NCBI RefSeq assembly: GCF_050729195.1
Contig: NZ_JBOHKS010000217.1
Location: 1-29,176 of the forward strand
Reading direction: 5' to 3'
Source of the DNA: Hypericibacter sp050729195
GTDB lineage: Bacteria > Pseudomonadota > Alphaproteobacteria > Dongiales > Dongiaceae
DNA: 29,176 nucleotides
The notes beneath the pieces were generated by a model. That model was not told the DNA's origin. It made no database searches and worked only from the letters and a program-made list of their open reading frames with translations. The position numbers were made by a program, and so were the translations under genes. Shown in pieces: positions 7,915-14,984 of this stretch; position 1 is the stretch's first letter, and every line of letters begins with the position of its first letter.

Positions 7915-8177
7915 GTGCCGGCTCGGCGCCGCTCTATCGAAATATATTCTCCCCCCGCGACGCAGCCTTCGCTTGCGCGTCGCTGCCGCGATATCGCGGC
8001 GGCGACTGTTGCGTTCCTGCATCCTGTGGCCGGAAAAACACCACAACCCGAGTGGCGGCGTAGGATACTTCATGAAGCCGCGCCGTCGATCGTTCGACTT
8101 CCAACAAATGTCAATGAACCGTTGCCCGCATCGCGGGTGATTCAAACGGATCCTTGCAAGTCAACCACAATCTCGGC
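7915..8177. other. Non-coding interval with a 16-bp perfect palindrome
   Basis: No protein gene is supported here: the open frames on both strands are arginine-rich, lack ribosome-binding sites and match no family I recognise. A perfect 16-bp palindrome GCCGCGATATCGCGGC lies at 7985-8000. Apart from that nothing definite is seen. The sequence separates two terminator-bearing elements. Confidence 0.5.
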
Positions 8178-8207
8178 TTGACGATGCGGCCTTCTGCCAC
8201 CTAACGT
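8178..8207 (+). promoter_or_regulatory. Candidate sigma70-type promoter
   Basis: TTGACG at 8178-8183 and TAACGT at 8202-8207 are separated by 18 bp (or CTAACG with 17 bp). The -35 box is close to consensus and the -10 moderate. A transcript would start near 8213 and run into the terminator at 8256-8298 before reaching metY. Confidence 0.4.
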
Positions 8208-8212
8208 TCCCC

Positions 8213-8298
8213 GCGCTGAAGCAAGTTAGACAGGTTGAGGCTCAGATAAAAAAATAGGCCGCCGGTCCGGAGACGGATCGAGCGGCCTTCTTCTTTCT
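8213..8298 (+). ncRNA. Candidate short RNA or metY leader with attenuator-like terminator
   Basis: Between the promoter candidate and metY lies a short segment that repeats the TTAGACAGGTT motif (8225-8235) found in the upstream RNA candidate. It ends in a terminator: AGGCCGC (8256-8262) pairs with GCGGCCT (8282-8288), with a nested GTCCG/CGGAT pair, followed by TTCTTCTTT. An A-run (8248-8254) precedes the stem, so the hairpin could also terminate minus-strand transcripts. The product is either an 85-nt small RNA or a metY leader that must be antiterminated, since metY begins 172 nt further on. I looked for SAM-II and cobalamin riboswitch landmarks and did not find them. Confidence 0.4.
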
Positions 8299-8470
8299 GG
8301 CGCGCAGTTTCGCTGTCCTGGTTGCGCCATTTCGCGAAATTTTCCCCGATTGTCGGCCTAGAACCCAGCGCCATGCATCTCTCGCGCTTGCCGTTGCGCC
8401 GCGTCTATGGTGAGAAGGCGCGAAGGCTCGTGATCTCTCGCGAGCGCTCTTCCTCGAAAGCATCGATGCC

Positions 8471-9766
8471 ATGGCCGATCCGAAATCGCTCAAGTTCGAC
8501 AGCCTCAGCCTGCATGCGGGCCAGCGACCCGATCCCGTCACGGGCGCCCGCGCCGTGCCGATCTATCAGACGACCTCCTATGTGTTCGAGAATGTCGATC
8601 ACGCGGCGTCGCTGTTCAATCTGGAGCAGACCGGCCACATCTATTCGCGCATCTCCAATCCGACGGTGGCCGTGCTCGAGGAGCGCATCGCGGCGCTCGA
8701 GGGTGGCGTGGGCGCGGTCGCGACCGCGAGCGGTCATGCGGCCTTCGTGATGGCGATCACGACGCTCATGGGCTCGGGCGGGCACATCGTCGCTTCGGCC
8801 TCGCTCTATGGCGGCAGCGTCAATCTCCTGAAGCTCACCTTGCCGCGCTTCGGTATCGAGACGACCTTCGTGAAGCCGCGCGACATCGACGGCTTCCGCG
8901 CCGCGATCCGGCCCGAGACACGGCTCGTCTTCGGCGAGACCATCGGCAATCCCGGCCTCGAGCTGCTCGATCTCGAGAAGGTTGCCGACATCGCCCATGA
9001 AGCGGGCCTGCCGTTCCTGATCGATTCCACCTTCTCGACGCCCTATCTCAACCGTCCGTTCGAGCATGGCGTCGATCTGCTGCTCCATTCGGCGACGAAA
9101 TGGCTGGGCGGCCATGGCCTCGCGATCGGCGGCCTTCTGGTCGACAGCGGCAAGTTCGATTGGGAGACGTCGGGCAAGTTCCCGACCCTGACCGAACCCT
9201 ATGCCGGCTATCACGGCGTCGATTTCGCCGAGGAGTTCGGGCCGGCGGCCTTCATCCTGCGCGCGCGGCTCGAAGGCCTGCGCGATTTCGGCGCCTGCAT
9301 GAGCCCTGCCAACGCATTTTATATCCTGCAGGGGATCGAGACCCTGCCGCTGCGGATGGCGCGCCATGTCTCGAACGCCGAGAAGGTGGTGGCGGCGCTG
9401 AAAGCCAATCCGGCGGTCGCCTGGATCAATTATCCAGGGCTGCCCGATCACCCCGATCACGCGCTCGCCATGCGGCTTTTCCCGAAAGGGGCCGGCTCGA
9501 TGGTCAGCTTCGGCGTCAAGGGCGGGCGCGAGGCCGGCCGGCGCTTCATCGAGGCGCTCAGCCTCGCCTCGCATCTCGCCAATGTCGGCGACGCCAAGAC
9601 GCTGATCCTGCATCCGGCCTCGACCACCCATCGTCAGATGGATGCGGAAGCGCTGGCGAAGGCCGGGGTGGGCGAGGACATGATCCGGCTCTCGGTCGGG
9701 CTCGAGGATCCGGAGGACATCGTGGCCGACATCGCCCAGGCGCTTCGCGTCTCGCAGAAGGGCTGA
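8471..9766 (+). CDS. metY: O-acetylhomoserine sulfhydrylase (aminocarboxypropyltransferase)
   Basis: A 431-residue PLP enzyme of the Cys/Met metabolism family. It makes homocysteine (or methionine with methanethiol) from O-acetylhomoserine, the direct sulfhydrylation route. The PLP lysine is K210 in LLHSATKWLGGHG, with D185 in LIDSTFSTP contacting the cofactor ring nitrogen and SGHAAF/YSRISNPT blocks binding phosphate and substrate. The length and the inserted block after the lysine (about 223-262, with FPTLTEPYAGYHG and FGPAAFILRARLEGLRD) fit MetY rather than the shorter MetZ/MetB type. The ATG at 8471 lacks a strong Shine-Dalgarno; it follows an out-of-frame ATG at 8466. A hydrolase gene follows 10 nt downstream. 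The long, terminator-bearing leader suggests control before translation. Confidence 0.92.
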   Translation: MADPKSLKFDSLSLHAGQRPDPVTGARAVPIYQTTSYVFENVDHAASLFNLEQTGHIYSRISNPTVAVLEERIAALEGGVGAVATASGHAAFVMAITTLMGSGGHIVASASLYGGSVNLLKLTLPRFGIETTFVKPRDIDGFRAAIRPETRLVFGETIGNPGLELLDLEKVADIAHEAGLPFLIDSTFSTPYLNRPFEHGVDLLLHSATKWLGGHGLAIGGLLVDSGKFDWETSGKFPTLTEPYAGYHGVDFAEEFGPAAFILRARLEGLRDFGACMSPANAFYILQGIETLPLRMARHVSNAEKVVAALKANPAVAWINYPGLPDHPDHALAMRLFPKGAGSMVSFGVKGGREAGRRFIEALSLASHLANVGDAKTLILHPASTTHRQMDAEALAKAGVGEDMIRLSVGLEDPEDIVADIAQALRVSQKG

Positions 9767-9776
9767 GGCAGGAACC

Positions 9777-10574
9777 ATGGCAATCCAGTTCAAGGTGGCG
9801 GGCCGCAAGGTCGAGGCTTCGACCGGCGGTTATGAGTTCGATCCCGCGAAGCCGGGCCTGATCCTCATCCATGGCGCCGGCATGGATCACAGCGTCTGGA
9901 GCACGATCGCGCGCTATTTCGCCAATCACGGCCGCGCCGTGCTGGTGCCCGATCTCCCGGGCCATGGCGGCAGCGAAGGCCCGCCGCTCGCCTCCATTCC
10001 GGCCATGGCCGATTGGGTGCTGGCGCTGGCGGACGAAGCCAAGCTCACCCCGCTGGCGCTGGCCGGTCACAGCATGGGCGCGCTGATCGCGCTCGAGGCC
10101 GCCGGCAAGGCGCCGGAGCGGGTCGCGACGCTGGCGCTCCTGGGGGCCGCGGCCCGTATGCCCGTCCATCCCGATCTGCTCACGGCCGCGCGCGCCGACG
10201 ATCATCGCGCCATCGACATGATCGTCTCCTGGGCGCATGGCCCGATCGGCAGCATCGGTGGCCAACGCGCCCCGGGCCTCTGGACCTTGGGCGGCGGCGT
10301 GCGCGTGCTGGAGCGCGGGCCCAAGGGCGCCCTCGCCAACGACCTCGCCGCCTGCGACGCCTATCAAGGTGCGGTTACGGCGGCGAGCAAAGTGCGCTGC
10401 CCGACCTTGCTGGTGCTGGGCTCGGACGACCGCATGACGCCGATCAAGGCCGCGATCCCGTTGAAAGAGGCGATGCCCCAAGCGAAGCAGATCGTGCTGC
10501 CCGAGACCGGGCACATGATGATCACCGAACGCGCGAACGAGACGATCGCGGCGCTGAAGACGGTGATCGGGTAG
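9777..10574 (+). CDS. Alpha/beta hydrolase
   Basis: A 265-residue alpha/beta-hydrolase-fold protein with the full catalytic set: nucleophile elbow GHSMG (S99), acid in LGSDDRMTP (D217 or D218) and H246 in ETGHMM. The oxyanion loop is HGAGMDHSVW (32-41). No signal peptide or membrane anchor is present, so it is cytosolic. It starts 10 nt after metY with an AGGA box, so the two are probably one operon. A link to sulfur amino-acid metabolism, such as hydrolysis of a thioester, lactone or acyl-homoserine side product, is an inference. The sequence is too short and lacks the lid expected of homoserine O-acetyltransferase (MetX). Confidence 0.85.
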   Translation: MAIQFKVAGRKVEASTGGYEFDPAKPGLILIHGAGMDHSVWSTIARYFANHGRAVLVPDLPGHGGSEGPPLASIPAMADWVLALADEAKLTPLALAGHSMGALIALEAAGKAPERVATLALLGAAARMPVHPDLLTAARADDHRAIDMIVSWAHGPIGSIGGQRAPGLWTLGGGVRVLERGPKGALANDLAACDAYQGAVTAASKVRCPTLLVLGSDDRMTPIKAAIPLKEAMPQAKQIVLPETGHMMITERANETIAALKTVIG

Positions 10575-10599
10575 AAGCGGAGTCGCGCTTTACCCCTCT

Positions 10600-10735
10600 T
10601 CGTCATGCCGGCCCCCGTGTCGCGCCGTAGGCACGCACGAGGACAGGCTACGGCCGGGATCCATAAACACGGGACCGTGCCTGATTTTGCTCGATGGGTG
10701 TGCATGGACCCCCCGGCCTCCACCGGGGTGACGAA
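10600..10735. repeat. Degenerate palindromic dispersed repeat
   Basis: This stretch, downstream of the hydrolase gene, has the look of the GTCATGCCCGG/CCGGGGATGACG intergenic repeats common in alphaproteobacteria. The left end CGTCATGCCGGCC (about 10602-10614) is answered by GGCCGGGATCC (10650-10660). The right part GGACCCCCCGG/CCGGGGTGACG (10707-10733) forms a hairpin with CCCCGG (10711-10716) and CCGGGG (10723-10728). The two halves face each other as in a large inverted repeat. Only one copy lies in this window, so the dispersed nature is inferred from general familiarity. The rest of 10575-10825 shows no gene. Confidence 0.5.
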
Positions 10736-10825
10736 TGAGTGCGGATCGGCATCGCGTTCATTCCATCGCGAAGATAAAGAGTCGCTGCGCGCTCGTGCGC
10801 GGCTCCGTTTTCGGCGCACAAAAAA

Positions 10826-10853
10826 AGAGCCGGACGATCGCTCGTCCGGCTCT
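10826..10853 (-). terminator. Intrinsic terminator of the hsp20 gene
   Basis: A perfect 12-pair stem: AGAGCCGGACGA (10826-10837) with TCGTCCGGCTCT (10842-10853), loop of four. On the minus strand it is followed by a run of T (complement of the A-run at 10819-10826). It lies about 50 nt beyond the hsp20 stop. On the plus strand the trailing sequence is T-poorer, so it may weakly serve the metY-hydrolase unit too. Confidence 0.88.
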
Positions 10854-10903
10854 CCTTCATTTCAGCGCTGCTGCGAGCGCTGCATTCTCGATCGAGACGA
10901 GCG

Positions 10904-11368
10904 TTAGGCCGCCTGGTTCTCGAGCACGGTCGCCGACTTCGGCGCGACGGTCTCGATCTTGACGGTGCGGGGCTTCTTCGCCTCCGGCACTTCCTTCACG
11001 AGCTCGACATGGAGCAGGCCGTTCACGAGGCTGGCGCCGGAGACGCGGATATGTTCCGCGAGCTCGAACCGCCGCTCGAAGGCCCGGCCGGCGATGCCGT
11101 GATGGAGGAACTTCTTGTCCTCTTCCGTCTTCGCCAGCTTGCCGGTCACGACCAGGCTGTTGTCCTGGGCCGTGATGGCGATGTCGCTCTCGCTGAAGCC
11201 CGCCACCGCCATGGTGATGCGGTAGGCGTTCTCACCGGTCTTCTCGATGTTGTAGGGCGGATAGCTGCCCTGGCTCTCGTCGGCACGCAGCGCCGATTCG
11301 AGCAAACGGGTTACGCTGTCGAAGCCGACAGTGGAACGATAGAGCGGGGAAAAATCGAAGGTACGCAT
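10904..11368 (-). CDS. Small heat-shock protein, Hsp20/IbpA family
   Basis: A 154-residue alpha-crystallin-type chaperone that holds unfolding proteins and hands them to DnaK/ClpB. The N-terminus MRTFDFSPLYRSTVGFD is the IbpA-type arm. The alpha-crystallin domain spans about 37-130, with the NGLLHVEL block (116-123) before the short C-terminal tail. Two in-frame ATGs compete: 11374 and 11368. An AAGGAG box at 11383-11378 lies 3 nt from the first and 9 nt from the second, and homologues start MRxFD, so 11368 is preferred. It is expressed from a sigma32-type promoter and has a roughly 110-nt leader with a hairpin over the ribosome-binding site. It is monocistronic, with its own terminator. Confidence 0.92.
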   Translation of the reverse strand: MRTFDFSPLYRSTVGFDSVTRLLESALRADESQGSYPPYNIEKTGENAYRITMAVAGFSESDIAITAQDNSLVVTGKLAKTEEDKKFLHHGIAGRAFERRFELAEHIRVSGASLVNGLLHVELVKEVPEAKKPRTVKIETVAPKSATVLENQAA

Positions 11369-11370
11369 GG

Positions 11371-11395
11371 CCATATTCTCCTTTGAGCCATATGG
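11371..11395 (-). promoter_or_regulatory. Hairpin over the hsp20 ribosome-binding site (possible RNA thermometer)
   Basis: In the mRNA, CCAUAU (11395-11390) can pair with AUAUGG (11376-11371), and CUC (11387-11385) with GAG (11380-11378), separated by a GG/A internal loop and closed by an AAAG tetraloop. The GAG belongs to the Shine-Dalgarno, and the upstream AUG (11374) lies within the stem. It is not a recognisable ROSE or fourU motif. A second stem-loop with a bulged G is possible upstream (about 11409-11427). Confidence 0.4.
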
Positions 11396-11484
11396 GTTCC
11401 GATCCCGACGATCACTCTGATGAGTCGATCCTCGGCCGTTACGGTCGTCTGCCGGGCCCGACCATCGGCGCCCGACGGATAGCG

Positions 11485-11512
11485 ATATGGGGAGGAAAAT
11501 GACCCCCGCAAG
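11485..11512 (-). promoter_or_regulatory. Sigma32 (RpoH) heat-shock promoter of hsp20
   Basis: On the minus strand CTTGCG (11512-11507) is followed after 14 bp by CCCCATAT (11492-11485), close to the RpoH consensus CTTGAA, 13-17 bp, CCCCATNT. Transcription would begin near 11478, about 110 nt before the start codon. The extended -35 context CCCCCTTGCGG also fits. Confidence 0.75.
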
Positions 11513-11713
11513 GGGGCGGAAACCCTTGAAAAGCCGCTCTTTCGGCGAGTCGGGGCCGCCGCTTTCGGCTTGCATGGCGGACCAAAGAGTTTCTTAATTC
11601 CGGCGGGGCAGGCTGGCGGTTTGCCAGCGGAGCGGGGCGAAAAGACCCCTCTCGGCGCCCCTCCTCGGGGACCAGCAGATTCGCTCGACGGAAGATCAGG
11701 AAGAACGCCTTCG

Positions 11714-12151
11714 ATGACGAACAGCCCGACCCCGGTCGCCTTCTTCGACCGCACCTATGACGAAGCGATGGTCCTCATCCGCGAGGCCCGCGAGTATTTC
11801 GCCGAGCGCCAGCGCCAGCCGGCGAGCCCGAGCCGTGCCGCGGTGGAGCTGGTCACGAGCTGCGAATCCATGCGCCTCACCGCACGCCTGACCCAGATCA
11901 TCGCCTGGCTCCTGGTGCAGAAGGCGGTCCATGCCGGCGAGCTCAGCCGCGACGATGCGACCAAGCCCGAACATCGGCTGGGCGGGCGCAGCGTCTGCGA
12001 GATCGAGGGGCCCTGGAGCGAACTGGGGTTGCCGCAGCGGCTGCAGACGTTGCTGGAGCGCAGCCTCAGCCTCTATCACCGCATCGGGCGGCTCGACGAT
12101 CTCGCCGCCGACATGGCGCGGGCACCGGCGATCCCGGCCGCGCGCCACTAG
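11714..12151 (+). CDS. rcdA: RcdA-like protein (DUF1465)
   Basis: A 145-residue, mostly helical protein of the DUF1465 family, whose Caulobacter member RcdA is an adaptor that works with CpdR and the ClpXP protease in degradation of CtrA during the cell cycle. The start MTNSPTPVAFFDRTYDEAM matches the family: a short polar tail, FFDRTYDEA, then an amphipathic helical bundle (LIREAREYFAERQ, SMRLTARLTQIIAWLLVQKAV, LPQRLQTLLERSLSLYHRIGRLD). The C-terminal tail (AADMARAPAIPAARH) is disordered and hydrophobic-poor. The ATG at 11714 is preceded by AGGAAGAA (about 11698-11705) at a longish spacing. It lies divergent from hsp20 and converges on rpmE. Whether it acts on CtrA here cannot be told from sequence. 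Confidence 0.78.
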   Translation: MTNSPTPVAFFDRTYDEAMVLIREAREYFAERQRQPASPSRAAVELVTSCESMRLTARLTQIIAWLLVQKAVHAGELSRDDATKPEHRLGGRSVCEIEGPWSELGLPQRLQTLLERSLSLYHRIGRLDDLAADMARAPAIPAARH

Positions 12152-12180
12152 CTCTCGAAGCCAAGCCCCCCAAAAGCAAC

Positions 12181-12209
12181 GGGGCGCCCTCTCGTGAGAG
12201 GGGCGCCCC
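12181..12209. terminator. Bidirectional hairpin terminator between rcdA and rpmE
   Basis: GGGGCGCCCTCT (12181-12192) and AGAGGGGCGCCCC (12197-12209) form a long GC stem with one bulge and a CGTG loop. It is placed between two convergent genes, 29 nt after the rcdA stop and 27 nt after the rpmE stop. The minus-strand tail contains GCTTTT, a weak T-run, so it fits rpmE better. Confidence 0.65.
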
Positions 12210-12236
12210 GGAAATCCGTTCCCGGATCGTCGGCGA

Positions 12237-12464
12237 TCAGCTGTTCTTCAGGCCGATGCCGGAGAAGCGCTTCTTGAACTTCGCGAGCTGGCCGCCGCTG
12301 TCCATCAGGCGATGGATGCCGGTCCAGGCCGGGTGCGACTTCGGGTCGATGTCGAGGCGCAGCGTGTCGCCGGGCTTGCCGTAGGTCGACCGGGTCTTGT
12401 AGGCGGTCCCATCGGTCATCACGATGTTGATCTCGTGATAATCGGGATGAATGTCTTTCTTCAT
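12237..12464 (-). CDS. rpmE: 50S ribosomal protein L31
   Basis: A 75-residue ribosomal protein L31 of the alphaproteobacterial type: MKKDIHPDYHEINIVMTDG, TRSTYGK, LDIDPKSHPAWTG and a basic C-terminus (KFKKRFSG). The CxxC pair of the zinc-binding C-plus form is absent, so this is the zinc-independent C-minus form. The start is supported by a GGAG box 10 nt upstream of the ATG at 12462-12464. It is a component of the large subunit that bridges to the small subunit. Its own promoter and terminator flank it, so it is monocistronic. Confidence 0.95.
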   Translation of the reverse strand: MKKDIHPDYHEINIVMTDGTAYKTRSTYGKPGDTLRLDIDPKSHPAWTGIHRLMDSGGQLAKFKKRFSGIGLKNS

Positions 12465-12494
12465 GATCCTGGCGCTCCGTCGCGAGAGGGGAGG

Positions 12495-12524
12495 CTTATA
12501 GGCCAAGCCCCGGGCGGAACGCAA
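12495..12524 (-). promoter_or_regulatory. Promoter of rpmE
   Basis: On the minus strand TTGCGT (12524-12519), an 18-bp spacer, then TATAAG (12500-12495). The predicted transcript start near 12488 gives a short leader of about 24 nt. Confidence 0.5.
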
Positions 12525-12609
12525 CAGTTCTGCGAGAAAGCCGCCCTGCGGCCAAAAAACCCATGATCCTTCAGGGGCTTGGCTCACGGCCCCGTGACCG
12601 GACGCCGCC

Positions 12610-12638
12610 TTGCCAAGGCCGCCCGGTAAGCCTAATCA
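12610..12638 (+). promoter_or_regulatory. Promoter of the cyaY-ABC transporter unit
   Basis: TTGCCA (12610-12615), a 17-bp spacer, then TAATCA (12633-12638). It lies back-to-back with the rpmE promoter and gives a leader of roughly 47 nt to the chosen cyaY start. Confidence 0.4.
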
Positions 12639-12691
12639 GGAGCGCCCGGAACCTTGCCATGATGCCCGGGCGAATGGCCCCGGGAGCCCCC

Positions 12692-13018
12692 ATGCCGCCG
12701 ATGGACGAGACCAGTTTCGAGCGCGCCGCCGAGAAGACGCTTCAGCAATTGATGGCGGCGCTGGAGGAGGCCCTGGGCGACGAGGCCGAGGTCGATCTCG
12801 AAGGCGGCATTTTGACGGTCGAACTCGAGGCCGGGGGTACCTATCTCCTCAACATGCATCGTCCCAACCGGCAGATCTGGCTGTCCTCGCCCAAGAGCGG
12901 CGCCTGGCATTTCGATGCCGATCCGGCAGCCCCAGGGCATTGGATCTCGACCCGGGGCGGCGGGCGGCTGCATGACCTGCTCGGGCGCGAGCTCGGCCAT
13001 GATCTGGCCCCGGGCTGA
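12692..13018 (+). CDS. cyaY: Frataxin-like iron donor protein CyaY
   Basis: A 108-residue bacterial frataxin, which binds iron through an acidic first helix and regulates or feeds iron-sulfur cluster assembly on IscS/IscU. The acidic helix (DETSFERAAEKTLQQLMAALEEALGDEAEVDLE, about 4-36) is followed by the beta-sheet core ILTVELEAGGTYLLN, RQIWLSSPKSGAWHFD and W-x-STR-x-G-x-x-LHDLLGREL. These are the hallmarks of CyaY. Several in-frame ATGs exist upstream (12659, 12662, 12674); the one at 12692 has a GGGAG box five nt before it and gives the normal length. An ABC transporter gene follows after 27 bp. Confidence 0.88.
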   Translation: MPPMDETSFERAAEKTLQQLMAALEEALGDEAEVDLEGGILTVELEAGGTYLLNMHRPNRQIWLSSPKSGAWHFDADPAAPGHWISTRGGGRLHDLLGRELGHDLAPG

Positions 13019-13045
13019 GATGCGGGCAGCGAACCGGGCGGCATC

Positions 13046-14875
13046 ATGAGTTTCCAGAACAACGCCAGCACCCGCGCGCGCAATGCGGGTCGCCCCGGCA
13101 GCCGCAAGCTGGGGACGCTCTGGCAGCTCGCCCGCTTTCTCAAGCCCTACAAGCTGCAGCTCGCGGCCGCGTCGGTGGCGCTGACCGTCGGCGCGCTCAC
13201 GGTGCTGGGGTTGGGGCAGGGCTTGCGCGGCCTGATCGACAGCGGCTTCGGCACCGGCAACACGGCGCTCCTCGACCAGGCGGTGGTGCTGATGCTGGGC
13301 GTGACGGCGCTGCTCGCGGTCGCGACTTATGCGCGCTATTCGCTGGTCTCCTGGGTCGGCGAGCGCGTGGTGGCCGATATCCGCCGCGCGGTGTTCGACC
13401 ATGTGGTGACCCTGAGCCCGACCTTTTTCGAGACCACGCGCGCGGGCGAGGTGCTGTCGCGGCTCACCACCGACACCACGCTGCTGCAGGTGGTGGTCGG
13501 GTCGTCGGTTTCGGTCGCGCTGCGCAACGGGCTCATGTTCCTTGGCGGCGCTGCGATGCTGGCGGTGACCAGCGCCAAGCTGACGGGGCTGGTCTTCCTG
13601 GTCGTGCCGCTGGTGATCCTGCCCATCGTTGTGTTCGGGCGCATGGTGCGAAAGCGCTCGCGCGCGACGCAGGACCAGATCGCCGCGATCAGCGCCGAAG
13701 CGAACGAGGTGCTGCAGGAGATCCGGATCGTCCAGGCCTTCAATCACGAGGCGGAGGATCGCAAGCGCTTCGGTGGCCATGTCGAGGCCACCTTCCAGAC
13801 GGCGCTCACCTATATCCGGGCGCGCGCCTGGCTGACGGCACTCGTCATCTTCCTCGTCTTCGGCGCCATCAGCATCATCCTCTGGATCGGCGGCCATGAC
13901 GTGCTGGCGGGGCGCATCAGCGCCGGCCAGCTCTCGGCCTTCGTGTTCTATGCCGTGGTGGTGGCGGGCTCGGTCGGCTCGATCAGCGAGGTCTATGGCG
14001 ACCTGCAGCGCGCGGCCGGCGCCATGGAGCGGCTCTCCGAGCTGCTCCAGGCCGAATCCGAGATCCGCGCGCCCGCGAATCCGGTGCCGCTGCCCGAGCC
14101 CGCGCGCGGCACCGTCGCGTTCGAGAATCTGCGCTTCTTCTATTCCAGCCGGCCCGATCGCCCGGCGCTCGACGGCGTGACCTTCACCGTCGAGAAGGGC
14201 GAGACCGTGGCATTGGTCGGGCCCTCGGGCGCCGGCAAGACGACCCTGTTCCAGCTGCTGCTGCGCTTCTACGACCCGCAGGAGGGCACCATCCGCCTCG
14301 ATGGCGTCGATCTGCGCGCGGCCGATCCGGCCGCGGTGCGGGCGCGCCTCGGGCTGGTGCCGCAGGAGGCGGTGATCTTCTCCGGCTCGATGCGCGAGAA
14401 CATCCGCTATGGCCGGCCCACGGCGAGCGACGCCGAGGTCGAGGCGGCGGCCGAAGCGGCCTATGTGCTGGAGTTCGCGCGCCAGCTGCCGCAGGGGCTC
14501 GACACCGAGCTCGGCGAACGCGGCGTGCGGCTCTCCGGCGGCCAGCGCCAGCGCGTCGCCATCGCCCGCGCGATCCTGCGCGACCCGGCCGTGCTGCTGC
14601 TCGACGAGGCCACCAGCGCGCTCGACGCCGAAAGCGAACGGCGCGTGCAGGACGCGCTCGAGAAGCTCATGACGCGACGCACCACGCTCGTGATCGCGCA
14701 TCGCCTTGCCACCGTGCTCAAGGCCGACCGCATCGTGGTGCTGGACCAGGGCCGCGTCGTCGCCACCGGCAGCCATGCCGACTTGATGCGCATGGACGGG
14801 CTTTATAAGCGATTGGCGACGCTGCAGTTCGACCAGCCCCTGGCGGTCGCGGCTGCGCAAGCGGCGCAGGGGTAG
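13046..14875 (+). CDS. ABC exporter, fused permease and ATPase (ABCB/MsbA-like)
   Basis: A 609-residue half-transporter. The N-terminal exporter membrane domain (about 30-330) has roughly six helices (for instance around 38-60, 80-100, 150-175, 180-200, 260-285, 290-315). The nucleotide-binding domain has all motifs intact: Walker A GPSGAGKTT (392-400), Q-loop VPQEAVIF, signature LSGGQRQ (496-502), Walker B VLLLDEATSALD (516-527, catalytic E521) and the H-loop histidine H552 in IAHR. It should work as a homodimer in the inner membrane. Exporters of this kind move lipids, drugs or peptides; the substrate is not evident. It lies 27 bp after cyaY. The stop is followed by a G/C hairpin that may terminate the unit. 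Confidence 0.9.
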   Translation: MSFQNNASTRARNAGRPGSRKLGTLWQLARFLKPYKLQLAAASVALTVGALTVLGLGQGLRGLIDSGFGTGNTALLDQAVVLMLGVTALLAVATYARYSLVSWVGERVVADIRRAVFDHVVTLSPTFFETTRAGEVLSRLTTDTTLLQVVVGSSVSVALRNGLMFLGGAAMLAVTSAKLTGLVFLVVPLVILPIVVFGRMVRKRSRATQDQIAAISAEANEVLQEIRIVQAFNHEAEDRKRFGGHVEATFQTALTYIRARAWLTALVIFLVFGAISIILWIGGHDVLAGRISAGQLSAFVFYAVVVAGSVGSISEVYGDLQRAAGAMERLSELLQAESEIRAPANPVPLPEPARGTVAFENLRFFYSSRPDRPALDGVTFTVEKGETVALVGPSGAGKTTLFQLLLRFYDPQEGTIRLDGVDLRAADPAAVRARLGLVPQEAVIFSGSMRENIRYGRPTASDAEVEAAAEAAYVLEFARQLPQGLDTELGERGVRLSGGQRQRVAIARAILRDPAVLLLDEATSALDAESERRVQDALEKLMTRRTTLVIAHRLATVLKADRIVVLDQGRVVATGSHADLMRMDGLYKRLATLQFDQPLAVAAAQAAQG

Positions 14876-14890
14876 CGCAAGACAGCGCGG

Positions 14891-14972
14891 CCCCCTCCCG
14901 CAAGGGGGAGGGGGCGTGGTTAGCGTAGATCGCGATCGAAGCTTTAAAGTAGAGCGAAGCGATCACATCGAC
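14891..14972. repeat. Second copy of the intergenic repeat (hairpin plus 45-bp core)
   Basis: A G/C hairpin (CCCCCTCCC 14891-14899 with GGGAGGGGG 14906-14914) is followed by a 45-bp core at 14928-14972 that matches 5291-5335 at 43 of 45 positions. The flanking inverted repeats of the first copy are not preserved. It occupies most of the gap between two convergent genes (ABC exporter and the MotB-like gene), where the hairpin may also act as a terminator. Confidence 0.7.
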
Positions 14973-14984
14973 TTACGTCCGCTC

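Noticed and set aside
7810..8145. Open frames on both strands in the metY upstream region
   Set aside because: They are arginine-rich, without ribosome-binding sites, and one spans an intrinsic terminator and a palindrome; an RNA interpretation fits better.
8100..8180. A SAM-II riboswitch before metY (GTGATT and TTGCAAG are present)
   Set aside because: The flanking arms do not pair and the conserved downstream GCTAAA block is missing.
9777..10574. Homoserine O-acetyltransferase (MetX) beside metY
   Set aside because: It is shorter than MetX and lacks its lid region and motif set; it is only a generic alpha/beta hydrolase.
12632..14860. A 742-codon minus-strand frame opposite cyaY and the ABC exporter
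   Set aside because: Same reason: no motifs, biased composition, and it lies over a protein with all ABC motifs intact.
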